From an uncultured beta proteobacterium (lineage in GTDB: Bacteria > Pseudomonadota > Gammaproteobacteria > Burkholderiales > Burkholderiaceae): a stretch of 64,000 bases of DNA. Where the stretch lies: assembly GCA_903821995.1 (NCBI GenBank), contig CAIJNI010000039.1, forward strand, positions 16,139 through 80,138, given 5' to 3'. Below the pieces are notes generated by a model. That model was not told where the DNA came from and did no database searches. It worked only from the letters and a program-made list of their open reading frames with translations. The position numbers were made by a program, and so were the translations under genes. Each line of letters starts with the position of its first letter. Position 1 is the first letter of the stretch. Positions 26,676 to 35,737 of the stretch are shown one piece after another.

Positions 26676-27521
26676 ATGAATAAAAGTATTCAGCTTGCTC
26701 TATCTGCGATGCTCTTTTACGGGCTCCTTGATATTGTTTACAAACGAACGGCCACAAGAGGAATTCAAGCTTATCAATTTATGGCATTACAAACCTGTTT
26801 TTTTCTCCCAGGTATTTTGCTTTATAGTTATTTCTCTCAATCCTTAACGATTGGTATTCCATTTTTATGGGGGATGTCAGCGGGAGTTTTTAGCTTGATT
26901 GGCTTGATTCATTTCTCGAATAGTCTTACAAGTGGAGCAGTGAGTATTGTTGTGCCTGTATTTCGTTTGAGTTTTATTGTTACGTCATTGCTTGCAGTCA
27001 TTTTTCTGGGAGAACACTTAAGCCTATTAAAAATAGGATCTTTTGTACTATCCATAGTTGCAATATGGCTTTTATTAGGAGGTGGCGCTGTGGATACGCG
27101 CATTACTAAAAAAGCTTTAGGAGAGGTGCTCATTGCAACAGCTATGATGGGATGCGTCAGTTTTATCTATAAATTAGGTACTTTAGCCGGCGGGAGTCCT
27201 GCAACAGTGATTACTGGACAAGCGAGTTTATTTTTTCCACTAGCAATTGGTCTTGCGATATATCGTGATAAAGGCTTTAAGCTTCCTGTACATGGATATA
27301 AGTTCGGTGCGGCAGCGGGCGTTCTTCTTTTGGGAGCGCTGACTTTTTTAATTGCAGGACTTGAGCTTGGACCGGCGAGCACCCTCGTGCCTATCGCGCA
27401 AATGAGCTTTATTATCACAGCTTGCTTTGGGATTATTTTCTTGAAAGAGAAGCTTAACATCAGAAAAACAGTTGGTTTTTCCTGCGCAATCCTAGCGCTC
27501 ACTGGACTTGCGTTAAGTTAA
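26676..27521 (+). CDS. DMT-superfamily (EamA) permease, paralogue
   Basis: 281-residue membrane protein with about ten hydrophobic segments in two EamA halves. Key stretches are SIVVPVFRLSFIVTSLLAVIF in the first half (in part), FIYKLGTLAGGSPATVITGQA in the middle and STLVPIAQMSFIITACFGI in the second half (in part). It shares these patterns with the permease at 22973, so the two arose by duplication. Substrate unknown. A structured spacer precedes it. Confidence 0.88.
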   Translation: MNKSIQLALSAMLFYGLLDIVYKRTATRGIQAYQFMALQTCFFLPGILLYSYFSQSLTIGIPFLWGMSAGVFSLIGLIHFSNSLTSGAVSIVVPVFRLSFIVTSLLAVIFLGEHLSLLKIGSFVLSIVAIWLLLGGGAVDTRITKKALGEVLIATAMMGCVSFIYKLGTLAGGSPATVITGQASLFFPLAIGLAIYRDKGFKLPVHGYKFGAAAGVLLLGALTFLIAGLELGPASTLVPIAQMSFIITACFGIIFLKEKLNIRKTVGFSCAILALTGLALS

Positions 27522-27645
27522 TTGTGATTGAAGTCATCCAACTTACAATACAGTTGTGGTTCTATAAAATTGTGTAGTATGGAGATGAGGACATCTGAAT
27601 CGACTATAGTTGTCAGAACAACAAAAATTAATTGAGGAGAAATTT

Positions 27646-28893
27646 ATGGTGAGACTTGCTGATTTATCTTTAGGGGAACAAAAGCTTCACCTAGATAGGA
27701 TTGCGACTTTGCCAAATTTTCCGGATCCAGTTTTAACGCCTTGTAAGCCATTGAACCAAATGCGGATAGCTTTGATTACAACAGCAGGAATACATACGCA
27801 ACAGGACCAAGCTTTTGATACGATGGGTTCAGGTATGGATTACAGAGTTATACCTGTTGATACTGAAGAAAAAGATTATGTCATGAGTCATTTGTCAGTG
27901 AACTTTGATAGAACTGGTTTTCAATCGGATACAAATGTAGTTTTTCCTTTGCAACGATTAAAAGAGTTAGTCAAAGATTCTGTTATTGGATCGTTGGCAA
28001 AGTTTCACTATTCCTTTATGGGGGCGATAGCACCTGTGACTCGCTATGAAGCAAAAGTTAAAGAATTGGCTAACTTACTGAAGCAAGATCAGGTAGACGC
28101 GGTCATACTTACCCCAGTATGACCATTATGCACTTGCGCCGTGAGCGCAATCGGCATGTACCTTGAAGAACAAGGGATATCAACTGTATCAATTAGTTTA
28201 ATTCGTGAGCATACTGTTGCACTTAAAGCACCGAGAGCACTATGGGTGCCATTTATTCTAGGTAGACCTCTTGGAGCTCCTAATCGGCCTGATTTTCAGA
28301 GAAAAGTTTTATTAGAAGCTTTAGAGTTGTTACAAGAGACGCAGTGGCCTGTCTTAAAGGATTTTACTGAAGAAGCTCCCCAGGATGAGCTCGGGTTTTA
28401 TACTGAGGCTCTTGTTTGCCCAGTTAGTTTTCCAGGTAAAACGCTTGAAGGTTCCCTCCAAAATCGGCTACACAACGAGATTTTGCAATTAAAGGCTTGG
28501 TATTCATTGGCAGTTCAAGTCAAGGGTAGAACTACGACGGGCATTACGGGGTCTTCTGCTGAGGAACTAGGAAAATTCATTGCCTCATGGACAACCAATC
28601 AAGAGCAACAAAAATTAAATAATTTAGATGACTTGCCAGCGGCTACTTTAAAGTTGGCCACTGATGAGCTTAAGGCTTTTTATTACGAAGCTAAATCTGT
28701 GCAACCTGGAAAACATTCATTTGTCAGTATTGGGGATTGGTTTTGGTTTGAGACGACTGCAGGTGAAGTATTTTTAGCGATTAAAGATAAAGTATCTCAG
28801 CTTGATGATCCAACATTTAAAGGGTTAGCAACCACAAGTCTTGTGCCAAGAGTTATTCAGCAACGAGTGGCAGAAAGGTCAGCAAAAACTTAA
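27646..28893 (+). CDS. GrdB/PrdB-like reductase family protein, probable selenoprotein (UGA at 28120)
   Basis: One gene of 416 codons interrupted by an in-frame TGA at 28120-28122. Upstream reads MVRLADLSLGEQKLHLDRI ... DAVILTPV; downstream, in the same frame, PLCTCAVSAIGMYLEEQGIS ... QRVAERSAKT. The halves are collinear with the glycine/sarcosine/betaine reductase selenoprotein B-like family, whose Burkholderiales members, as I recall, have Sec in a TPVUP context. Here the motif is TPV-U-PLCTC, a redox-type U-x2-C-x-C. A hairpin starts a few bases after the UGA. GAGGAG before ATG 27646 supports the start. The substrate of these aerobic homologues is unknown. Alternative: a nonsense-mutated Cys version. 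Confidence 0.75.
28128..28157 (+). promoter_or_regulatory. SECIS-like hairpin after in-frame UGA
   Basis: TTGCGC (28134-28139) pairs perfectly with GCGCAA (28145-28150) around the 5-base loop CGTGA. ATGC (28128-28131) with GCAT (28154-28157) extends the stem across a small internal loop. The upper stem begins 11 bases after the UGA (28120-28122), as in the E. coli fdhF SECIS, and the apical loop contains GU as SelB recognition needs. It lies inside coding sequence, as bacterial SECIS elements do. Confidence 0.6.
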
Positions 28894-28992
28894 TTGGTTG
28901 GCACACATGGCCTCATTGACCAAATAGTAAGGTTTGTCACATATACGTAATAAAATGATTGCTAGTTAACTTTTTTCATTTGAGCGCAATTA

Positions 28993-30417
28993 ATGTCTAA
29001 AAAATATCTGCTAGCAGCTTTTTCAACCTATGTACTGTTATTCAGTAACACGGTTGGTGCTCATGAAGGAGATGCTTATTCTTCTGGGAAGTCAGGAGGA
29101 CTCAGTGTTCCAGTTACAGATGGTCCTGCAGAACTTAGTGACGAGGAAATTGCTAAAAGATTTAATGTGTTTTATCAAACTACATTTATAGGTCAAACTA
29201 AGCCTGGAATGTCTCAATTATATAGTGGCCCGAACAGTCTTCAAGCTACTTATGAAACTGGCTTTACATGGACTACAACTTCACATATTGGATGGAAGAT
29301 TGCCCCTCACACAGAAGCATTTTTAAATATTGAGGCAGTATCAGGAGTACCATTTTCTAATTTAAATGGTCTAGGGGGTTTTACAAATGGTGAGGCAACC
29401 AGAGCTCAGGGTGCAGACTTAAAGTTTTATAGACAGCGCGCTTTTATTCGCCATACTGAAAATTTTTCTGATGATCTTAATAAGCTAGAAGAGGAAGCGA
29501 ATCAATTTCCCATGTTGGTTTCAAAAAATCGTCTAGTAGTGACAACAGGTAATTTTTCATTGCTTGATGTCATGGATGACAATTCTTTTGCAAAAGACCC
29601 ACGAACTCAATTTTTAAATTGGGGCAATATGACTTATGCCGCATATGACTATGCGGCAGATGCAAGAGGATTTGGATGGGGAATTGCTTTTGAATGGTAC
29701 AAAGATAATTGGGCTTATCGTTATGCAAGGTTAACAGTTCCGAGGACTCCAAATGAATTAGTTGTTGATAGCCAATTTTTTTCTCACTATGGGGATAATT
29801 TCGAAATTGAAAGAGGTCATGAGATTAATGGGCTTCCAGGAAAAATTCGAATACTAGCGTATCGTGATCGTCAGATCATGGCTCGATACGATGATGCATT
29901 AGCTTTGATTAAGGCGGATCCTACTCTTACTGGAACGCAGACCATATTAAATTCTCGGTACAGTGAACAGGTAAAGATAGGGCTAGGGGTTAACTTAGAG
30001 CAAAATATTACTAAAAATATTGGTGTGTACTTTAGGGGAATGATTTCCGACGGACAGACGGAGACACTAGCTTTTACTGAAGCTGATAATTCAATAGCAA
30101 CGGGTGTGAGTTTTAGTGGGGCCATTTGGAAAAGACCTACAGATACTTTCGGAATTTCCGTTTTACAAAATGGACTCTCTGACGCACGTAAAAGTTATTT
30201 GGCAGCAGGTGGGATCTCCTTCTTTATTGGAGATTACTCTGCTCCAGGGCAATCTCTTAATTACTCCCCTGAGAAAATCGTTGAAACTTATTATAGTTGG
30301 GGAGTATATAAAGGTACGTGGTTAACAGCAAACTACCAACATATCAATAATCCGGCATACAATGCGGATCGTGGGCCTGCTAATTTCTTCGGTGTTAGAT
30401 TTCACGCGGAGTACTGA
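28993..30417 (+). CDS. OprB-like carbohydrate-selective porin
   Basis: 474-residue outer-membrane protein with a signal peptide of about 23 residues (cleavage before HEGDA). The chain alternates short amphipathic strands and ends with the aromatic ...GVRFHAEY typical of outer-membrane barrels. RFNVFYQTTFIGQ, GQGADLKFYRQRAF-like and NRLVVTTGNFSLLDVMDDN match OprB-family porins. It should admit small solutes across the outer membrane. Monocistronic, about 100 bp after the selenoprotein gene. Confidence 0.8.
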   Translation: MSKKYLLAAFSTYVLLFSNTVGAHEGDAYSSGKSGGLSVPVTDGPAELSDEEIAKRFNVFYQTTFIGQTKPGMSQLYSGPNSLQATYETGFTWTTTSHIGWKIAPHTEAFLNIEAVSGVPFSNLNGLGGFTNGEATRAQGADLKFYRQRAFIRHTENFSDDLNKLEEEANQFPMLVSKNRLVVTTGNFSLLDVMDDNSFAKDPRTQFLNWGNMTYAAYDYAADARGFGWGIAFEWYKDNWAYRYARLTVPRTPNELVVDSQFFSHYGDNFEIERGHEINGLPGKIRILAYRDRQIMARYDDALALIKADPTLTGTQTILNSRYSEQVKIGLGVNLEQNITKNIGVYFRGMISDGQTETLAFTEADNSIATGVSFSGAIWKRPTDTFGISVLQNGLSDARKSYLAAGGISFFIGDYSAPGQSLNYSPEKIVETYYSWGVYKGTWLTANYQHINNPAYNADRGPANFFGVRFHAEY

Positions 30418-30499
30418 TCTTTGATAGAAGATTTTTATTTATTTTAAGATTGAGCAATTCTCTGCTTCAAGATGCCGATATTGTGATTATATAAATAGA

Positions 30500-30772
30500 A
30501 TGATACAAACTAAACAATTTACAAGTGGGGTCATTAGAATGGCTGAGTATGATTCAGCTTCGCGCCAGTTAGAGCTAACGTTTGATAACAAAACAAGGTT
30601 AGCTTATATTCAAGTTCCCCAGTGGATTTTTGATCGGATCAGTCGTGATCCAAGTCCAAAGGCATTTTGGGAGGACAATATAGCTCAAGAGTATTCCAAA
30701 GGAGAAGTAAAAGCGACTCCAACTGATTTAAATCTTAAACAACAGCTTAATGACTTATTTAGAAAAAGTTAA
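30500..30772 (+). CDS. KTSC-domain protein
   Basis: 90 residues carrying the KTSC fold pattern: IRMAEYDSASRQLELTFDN, then AYIQVPQWIFDRI and the end FWEDNIAQEYSKGE. The family is named for a Lys-Thr-Ser-Cys tetrad and its function is unknown. The Bug-type receptor gene follows after 20 bp, so the two could be cotranscribed. Confidence 0.7.
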   Translation: MIQTKQFTSGVIRMAEYDSASRQLELTFDNKTRLAYIQVPQWIFDRISRDPSPKAFWEDNIAQEYSKGEVKATPTDLNLKQQLNDLFRKS

Positions 30773-30792
30773 TTCAGCCTGAAAATAATCTT

Positions 30793-31767
30793 ATGCAAAT
30801 TTCTTATCAGATCATTAATAAAGTTACCACCTTACTATTGAGTTCTGTATTGAGTTGCTCTTGTTTTGCAGCATATCCAGATAAACCGATTACATTGGTA
30901 GTCCCATTTGCTCCTGGTGGAGGAACGGATAGTATTGCACGTGATCTTGCAAAGAGCTTAACTGAGAGTCTTGGACAAGCTATCATTGTAGATAATCGTG
31001 GCGGAGGGGGTGGTGCTATAGGAGCAGGTTTGGTTTCAAAGGCGCCGGCGGATGGGTATACCTTATTATTTGTAACTTCCACATTTGTTACCCATGCTGC
31101 AACCGATACAAGCTTGTCATATAAAGTAGATAAAGATTTCTCACCAATTGCTATGATTGGCAGAGGGCCGTTAATGATTGTTAGTAGTAATACTCTTCAT
31201 GTGAAATCAATCGCTGATTTAATCAAAGTAGCCAATGAAAACCCTGAAGGTATTAATTATTGCTCGGCAGGTTCTGGGAGTATCAATCACTTAGCAGGTG
31301 AGCTATTTAAGCAAAAAACTAACATTAAAATGACGCATATTCCTTACAAGGGAAGTGGTCCAGCTGTTGTTGATTTGTTGGGGGGGAGAGTACAGGTCTT
31401 TTTTGCAACGGTCCCAACTATGCTTCAGTACGTTGAATCTGGAAGGGTGACATTGCTTGCCATGACAAGCGAGAAAAGATCACCGCTATTTCCAGCAACT
31501 CCAACCGCGATAGAATCCGGCCTTCCTGGATTTGCAATATCGACATGGTGGGGGGTTGTAGCTCCGCCTGGGACCCCTTTAGAAATTGTGAACAGATTAA
31601 ACGCGGAAATACAGCTTGCTTCAAGAAAAGATCCTTTAAAGAGCCGACTCAGTAATGAAGGGGCGCAACCTTATTCCTCTTCCCCACAGGAAACTCAGAA
31701 GCTCATAAGTACCGAATTAAAAATGTGGCAAGATGTTGCCAAATCCGGTGGCATTAAAATCGACTAG
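30793..31767 (+). CDS. Bug-family tripartite tricarboxylate-type solute-binding receptor
   Basis: 324-residue periplasmic receptor with a signal peptide (about residues 1-26, SCSCFAAYPD; a lipobox-like LSCSC is also present). Bug-family marks are YPDKPITLVVPFAPGGGTD, VDNRGGGGGAIG, PADGYTLLF and the HIPYKGSGPAVVDLLGG loop. Bug proteins bind carboxylates and related anions for TTT uptake systems. No TctA/TctB membrane genes are adjacent, so it is an orphan receptor, common in Burkholderiales. Confidence 0.93.
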   Translation: MQISYQIINKVTTLLLSSVLSCSCFAAYPDKPITLVVPFAPGGGTDSIARDLAKSLTESLGQAIIVDNRGGGGGAIGAGLVSKAPADGYTLLFVTSTFVTHAATDTSLSYKVDKDFSPIAMIGRGPLMIVSSNTLHVKSIADLIKVANENPEGINYCSAGSGSINHLAGELFKQKTNIKMTHIPYKGSGPAVVDLLGGRVQVFFATVPTMLQYVESGRVTLLAMTSEKRSPLFPATPTAIESGLPGFAISTWWGVVAPPGTPLEIVNRLNAEIQLASRKDPLKSRLSNEGAQPYSSSPQETQKLISTELKMWQDVAKSGGIKID

Positions 31768-31898
31768 ATCCTCTCGATCGTTTAGATGAGTTCAGACAAG
31801 CCGAGTAAGGGTTGGTATCAATAGGGAATTTGCTAGTATGCACTAGATAAAATTCGAGTTAACTTAGAAAGTATCTATTTTTTAAGGAAATTAACAAG

Positions 31899-33182
31899 AT
31901 GATTAATATTAAAAAAATTCGCCAAAGTGGCGTTCAGTTTTTATTAGTGTTGGCTTCTTTGACAGCTATGCTTGGAGTTTCAAGTGTATTTGCTCAGTCT
32001 AAGCCTCCCATCAAGATTGGTTTTACGATGCCATTGACAGGTGGTTTAGCGGGTAATGGTAAAGCTGCACTTTTAGCAATGAATATTTGGAAAGATGATA
32101 TTAATGCTAAGGGTGGACTATTAGGCCGTCCGGTTGACTTCGTATACTACGACGATCAAACCAATCCCTCCCTCGTTTTAGGTTTATACACAAAGCTTCT
32201 TGAGTCTGACAAGGTAGACCTGATTGTTTCAAGTTATGGGACCAATATGCAAGTACCACCATTGCCTATGGTGATGCAACGTAAGTTGTATTACTTGTGC
32301 TTATTTGGACTAAATAGTAATGCTAATTTTGGTTATAACGGTTACTTCCAAATGCAGCCGAATGGACCAGATCCAGCAGTAGATAACACAGGAACCTTCT
32401 TTGAAGCAGCAATGCAAGCAAGTCCAAGACCAAAAACTGTTGCTATTGTCGGTGGTGACGCAGAGTATCCAGCCATGGCAATGGAAGGTGCTAGGACGAA
32501 TATTCAGAGGCTGGGTCTGAAAATTGTGTACGACAAAACTTATGCACCGTCAACAACTGACTATGCTCCGATCATGAGAGCGATACAAGCCACTAAACCT
32601 GACATTGTCATGGTTGCTTCATATCCGCCAGATTCAGTTGGTATGATTCGTGCTGCAAACGAGGTTGGGTTAAAAGCACAAGTGTTTGGAGGCCCAATGA
32701 TTGGAACAGCGTATGCTTCAGTTAAAAAGCAATTAGGCCCTTTGTTGAACGGTGTTGTTGGTTTTGAAGAGTATGTTCCGGAGCCTACGATAAAATTTGG
32801 TGGTGTTGAGAAATTCTTAGAGCGCTATCAAGTTGCTGCTGTTAAAGAAGGTGTTGATCCACTTGGTTTTTACATTCCACCATTTGCTTATGCCATGATG
32901 CAAATTTTATCTGAAGCCGTTGAGAAAACTCAGGGCTTAGATCATCAAAAGCTCATTGCATATACTCATGCCACCACATTTAAAACATATGCTGGCGATA
33001 TTAAGTTTGGAGCTAATGGCGAGTGGGCATATCCTAGGTCACTCTATGTTCAGTATCGTAATATTGAAGGTAATGATACTGACCAGTTTAAAAAAGCAGG
33101 TAAGCAAATTATTCTTGCACCTGCACAATTTAAGTCTGGCAACATCATTTCACCATACGACCCAGCTGCAAGTAAAAAATAA
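31899..33182 (+). CDS. Branched-chain amino-acid-type ABC transporter substrate-binding protein
   Basis: 427-residue type I periplasmic binding protein (LivK/urea-amide class). The signal peptide ends at SVFAQSKPP (about residue 33). The mature chain starts IKIGFTMPLTGGLAGNGKAA and has WKDDINAKGGLLGRPVDFV and the hinge/domain-2 stretch DIVMVASYPPDSVGMIRAA. No permease or ATPase genes are adjacent. A strong terminator follows, so it is an independent transcript. The ligand is not predictable from the sequence. Confidence 0.93.
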   Translation: MINIKKIRQSGVQFLLVLASLTAMLGVSSVFAQSKPPIKIGFTMPLTGGLAGNGKAALLAMNIWKDDINAKGGLLGRPVDFVYYDDQTNPSLVLGLYTKLLESDKVDLIVSSYGTNMQVPPLPMVMQRKLYYLCLFGLNSNANFGYNGYFQMQPNGPDPAVDNTGTFFEAAMQASPRPKTVAIVGGDAEYPAMAMEGARTNIQRLGLKIVYDKTYAPSTTDYAPIMRAIQATKPDIVMVASYPPDSVGMIRAANEVGLKAQVFGGPMIGTAYASVKKQLGPLLNGVVGFEEYVPEPTIKFGGVEKFLERYQVAAVKEGVDPLGFYIPPFAYAMMQILSEAVEKTQGLDHQKLIAYTHATTFKTYAGDIKFGANGEWAYPRSLYVQYRNIEGNDTDQFKKAGKQIILAPAQFKSGNIISPYDPAASKK

Positions 33183-33202
33183 CAATCCTTAATTAAAACC
33201 TT

Positions 33203-33240
33203 AAACCCCCGTTTCAAAACTGATTTGAAACGGGGGTTTT
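33203..33240 (+). terminator. Intrinsic terminator
   Basis: AAACCCCCGTTTCAAA pairs with TTTGAAACGGGGGTTT around a short loop and is followed by T residues. Located 20 bp after the binding-protein gene. Confidence 0.92.
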
Positions 33241-33459
33241 CCTTTGGTGGAATACTTTGAAAGTGACAGAGTCCCTAGTTTTGTAAAAAAATCTTAATCA
33301 GTCAACCTAAAAAACAAAATTCCCAGGATTGTTTAAAATATAGGCATGTAATGATATAGGTATGTTTTTTTGACCTGATTTGCGTTTAAATACCTCAAAT
33401 CTGTTTATAAGAATTGCCCCAATAGACCCTATAAGCAAATTAAATAACTGAAGAAACTA

Positions 33460-33882
33460 ATGAGAATCGAAGATAAAGATCCCTCTAGACATGCAGGAAT
33501 AGAGTATCCGATGGAAGTTGGTGCGCCTATATTTGCACCAATTCCTGTAGTACAAGAAAAAGATAAAGCGGTTAATATCGCACGTTTAAATGCTCAGCAA
33601 GAGTATGACCGAATCATGGAGCAAGCTGAAGTTCTTGTAAAGCAAGCTAAGGCTTTGCAGTCAAGATTAGATGCAACAGAGCTTGTCCACCAAGCAAAGT
33701 TCGGCTTTAATCCTTTGCATGGGAAGATTTACTATCTTTACTTAGATTGTAAAAATAATCAGCACGTTTTGATACAAAATGCTCCTAATGAATGGTCCTG
33801 CGGTATTCCTGAGCAGTGGACTTTTGTCATGGCTGTTAAAAAGCTAGGGGACAGTACTTGGCAGGTGTTAGATCAGGAATAA
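33460..33882 (+). CDS. DUF2452 protein
   Basis: 140 residues. A polar N-terminus (RHAGIEYPMEVGAPIFAPIPV) is followed by a helical stretch (EYDRIMEQAEVLVKQAKALQSRL) and the signature FGFNPLHGKIYYLYLDCKN. The pattern fits DUF2452, a family of unknown function with a conserved G-x-x-Y-x-LY motif. Single gene, ended by a hairpin shared with the convergent neighbour. Confidence 0.75.
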   Translation: MRIEDKDPSRHAGIEYPMEVGAPIFAPIPVVQEKDKAVNIARLNAQQEYDRIMEQAEVLVKQAKALQSRLDATELVHQAKFGFNPLHGKIYYLYLDCKNNQHVLIQNAPNEWSCGIPEQWTFVMAVKKLGDSTWQVLDQE

Positions 33883-33887
33883 TCAAG

Positions 33888-33910
33888 GAGGGGCTATGTA
33901 AAAGCCCCTC
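33888..33910. terminator. Hairpin between convergent genes
   Basis: GAGGGGCT (33888-33895) pairs with AGCCCCTC (33903-33910). It lies between the ends of the DUF2452 and DUF1080 genes. No long T run on either side, so termination strength is uncertain. Confidence 0.55.
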
Positions 33911-33921
33911 GCTAACAGACC

Positions 33922-34530
33922 CTAGATAGGTTTAATCAATACTTTTTTGATCTTTACAATACCACTACCGTATTGAAGGCCAATCACCCCACCTTGAGCA
34001 TGTTTCTTATCAACAGCAGACGATGTCACTTGACCATTCATTTTAAATATAAGTTGATCACCTTTAACTGAAATTTCAAACGTATTCCAGCGGCCGCCTG
34101 CAAGCGGCATAGGTGATACTTTAGCGGTATTTACAATAGCACCTGTGCCATACGTTGGATCAGGACGAGCATCCCATATATTAAATTCATAGCAGGTATC
34201 TGCTCCAATATTGGAAGGACTATCACAGCGAACAAAAAATCCAGAATTAGTGTCTGAGTCTACCCAAACTTCAGCATAAAGTTCAAAATCTTTATAGGTT
34301 TTTTGTGTCGTCAGAAAGGCTGCATTTTTTCCTTTCAAGAGGTCTGCTGTCAGGATGCCATTTTCGATTCGCCAGTTAGCTTCCCCAACCTGACTAAATT
34401 GATTAAGGTTAGAATTTGAATCAAATAAGGTTTGCCAATTAGCTTGTGAATTATTTAAATTCGCACAAGAAATCAGGCAAATCGATACAACTAGGGCTGT
34501 AAAAAAACGATATATGTATTTCATCATCAA
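33922..34530 (-). CDS. DUF1080 (3-keto-disaccharide hydrolase-like) lipoprotein
   Basis: 202 residues. A lipoprotein signal (FFTALVVSICLISCANLNN) with Cys after LIS implies a membrane-anchored protein. The mature part has the concanavalin-like fold of DUF1080: WQTLFDSNSNLNQFSQVGEANW, FELYAEVWVDSDTNSGFFVRC in part, and WNTFEISVKGDQLIFKMNG. Related proteins bind or hydrolyse glycosides. Downstream of an exported alpha/beta hydrolase with a 25-bp gap, so both may act on the same extracellular compound. Confidence 0.85.
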   Translation of the reverse strand: MMMKYIYRFFTALVVSICLISCANLNNSQANWQTLFDSNSNLNQFSQVGEANWRIENGILTADLLKGKNAAFLTTQKTYKDFELYAEVWVDSDTNSGFFVRCDSPSNIGADTCYEFNIWDARPDPTYGTGAIVNTAKVSPMPLAGGRWNTFEISVKGDQLIFKMNGQVTSSAVDKKHAQGGVIGLQYGSGIVKIKKVLIKPI

Positions 34531-34555
34531 TCTCCTTGGTTAAATCAATTTAAAT

Positions 34556-35557
34556 TCAAGAATGTAACTGTTTGTAAATAAAATTCTTAACGGTGAGTCG
34601 CGCCAAATCAGTTTGTAAGCTTTCTTCAGCGACCCACTCATGTTCGCTGTTAGCAAATATTTTTAACTCACAATCACCACCGGCAGCTTGATAACTTTTA
34701 GCAAATCGTTCTTGTATAGCGGGTAAAACATTATCGTCAAGTGCTCCGGCCATGATAAGAAGAGGCGGTAAGGAAACCTTTTCATGGCGATCTAGGATTT
34801 GTTGTGGATTAGCTTCATATATTTTTTCCCAGGGATGGAAAAATATATGATGGTTCTTAATCATGTCTGGTCTAGCGCGGGCCACAGCATTTTGGTATCT
34901 GGCAAATGGATCACTAATAGGCGCGCGGCTAGCAACATACCTTACAGTCGCATCTAAGTTTGGATTTTCGGGAAATGGGATAGCACTAAATACAGGATCA
35001 AAAGGTTTCATACCAATGAGCTCGGCGGCATGTCCGCCACTTGAGCTTCCATAAATACCGATTGTACTGGGGTCACCTTGCCAACGATGCGCATTAAATT
35101 TTAGCCACCTAACGCCATAGTGGGCATCTTGAAAGCAGGCTGGATAGGGCATATCTCCTGCAAGCGACATATCAATAGCTACGACCAATATGCCACTACT
35201 TGCTAAAGAGCGGTTCATAGGTTGTTCAGCGGTACGATTCTTTCTATTCCAAGCTCCCCCATGTAAGTCCAAAAGAACGGGGAAGGGGCCAGAACCCTTA
35301 GGTTGATAAATTCTTGCCATGAGTTGACGACCATTAGCATTTTTTCGGAACTCAAGCTCTTTGATATCAATTTCAAATTTAGCTTTTGGATCATAATTCT
35401 TCGCCGCTATTGAATCTTTTAAGCTTCCTCCTTGCGCCAGAGCATCATTAGGAAAAAACCCGATCGTACTGAGGCCTAGAATAGTGAGGCTTGAACTTTG
35501 AGCTAAAAACTCACGACGACTCTTTTTTAAAATCTGATTTTGGCTTTTATTCTGCAT
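34556..35557 (-). CDS. Exported alpha/beta hydrolase (Tat signal)
   Basis: 333 residues. SRREFLAQSS followed by a hydrophobic stretch is a twin-arginine signal (residues 13-40). The esterase/lipase fold shows the oxyanion loop LDLHGGAWN, the nucleophile elbow GIYGSSSGGHA, the acid in AGALDDNVLP and the His in NSEHEWV. This resembles the HGG-type carboxylesterases. Probably an operon with the DUF1080 lipoprotein gene. Substrate unknown. Confidence 0.88.
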   Translation of the reverse strand: MQNKSQNQILKKSRREFLAQSSSLTILGLSTIGFFPNDALAQGGSLKDSIAAKNYDPKAKFEIDIKELEFRKNANGRQLMARIYQPKGSGPFPVLLDLHGGAWNRKNRTAEQPMNRSLASSGILVVAIDMSLAGDMPYPACFQDAHYGVRWLKFNAHRWQGDPSTIGIYGSSSGGHAAELIGMKPFDPVFSAIPFPENPNLDATVRYVASRAPISDPFARYQNAVARARPDMIKNHHIFFHPWEKIYEANPQQILDRHEKVSLPPLLIMAGALDDNVLPAIQERFAKSYQAAGGDCELKIFANSEHEWVAEESLQTDLARLTVKNFIYKQLHS

Positions 35558-35737
35558 GGTCTCTCTTTATAGGATTTTTTAAATCATACTACCAATTAAG
35601 GAGCAATTGAGTAGTTTTTAATGGGTTTTAAAGGGGGCTTCACATCAGTTAAATCTGCAATGTTAGGGTTTACTCTTCTTGTATCAATCGCGCTAGCTAA
35701 TTAGGATCAAAGAAGAATAAACAAAAAGGAGATAAAA

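Noticed and set aside
28141..28893. A separate gene starting at GTG 28141
   Set aside because: It begins in the middle of a domain, lacks a ribosome site, and is in frame with the preceding gene across a single TGA; one Sec-containing gene explains both parts better.
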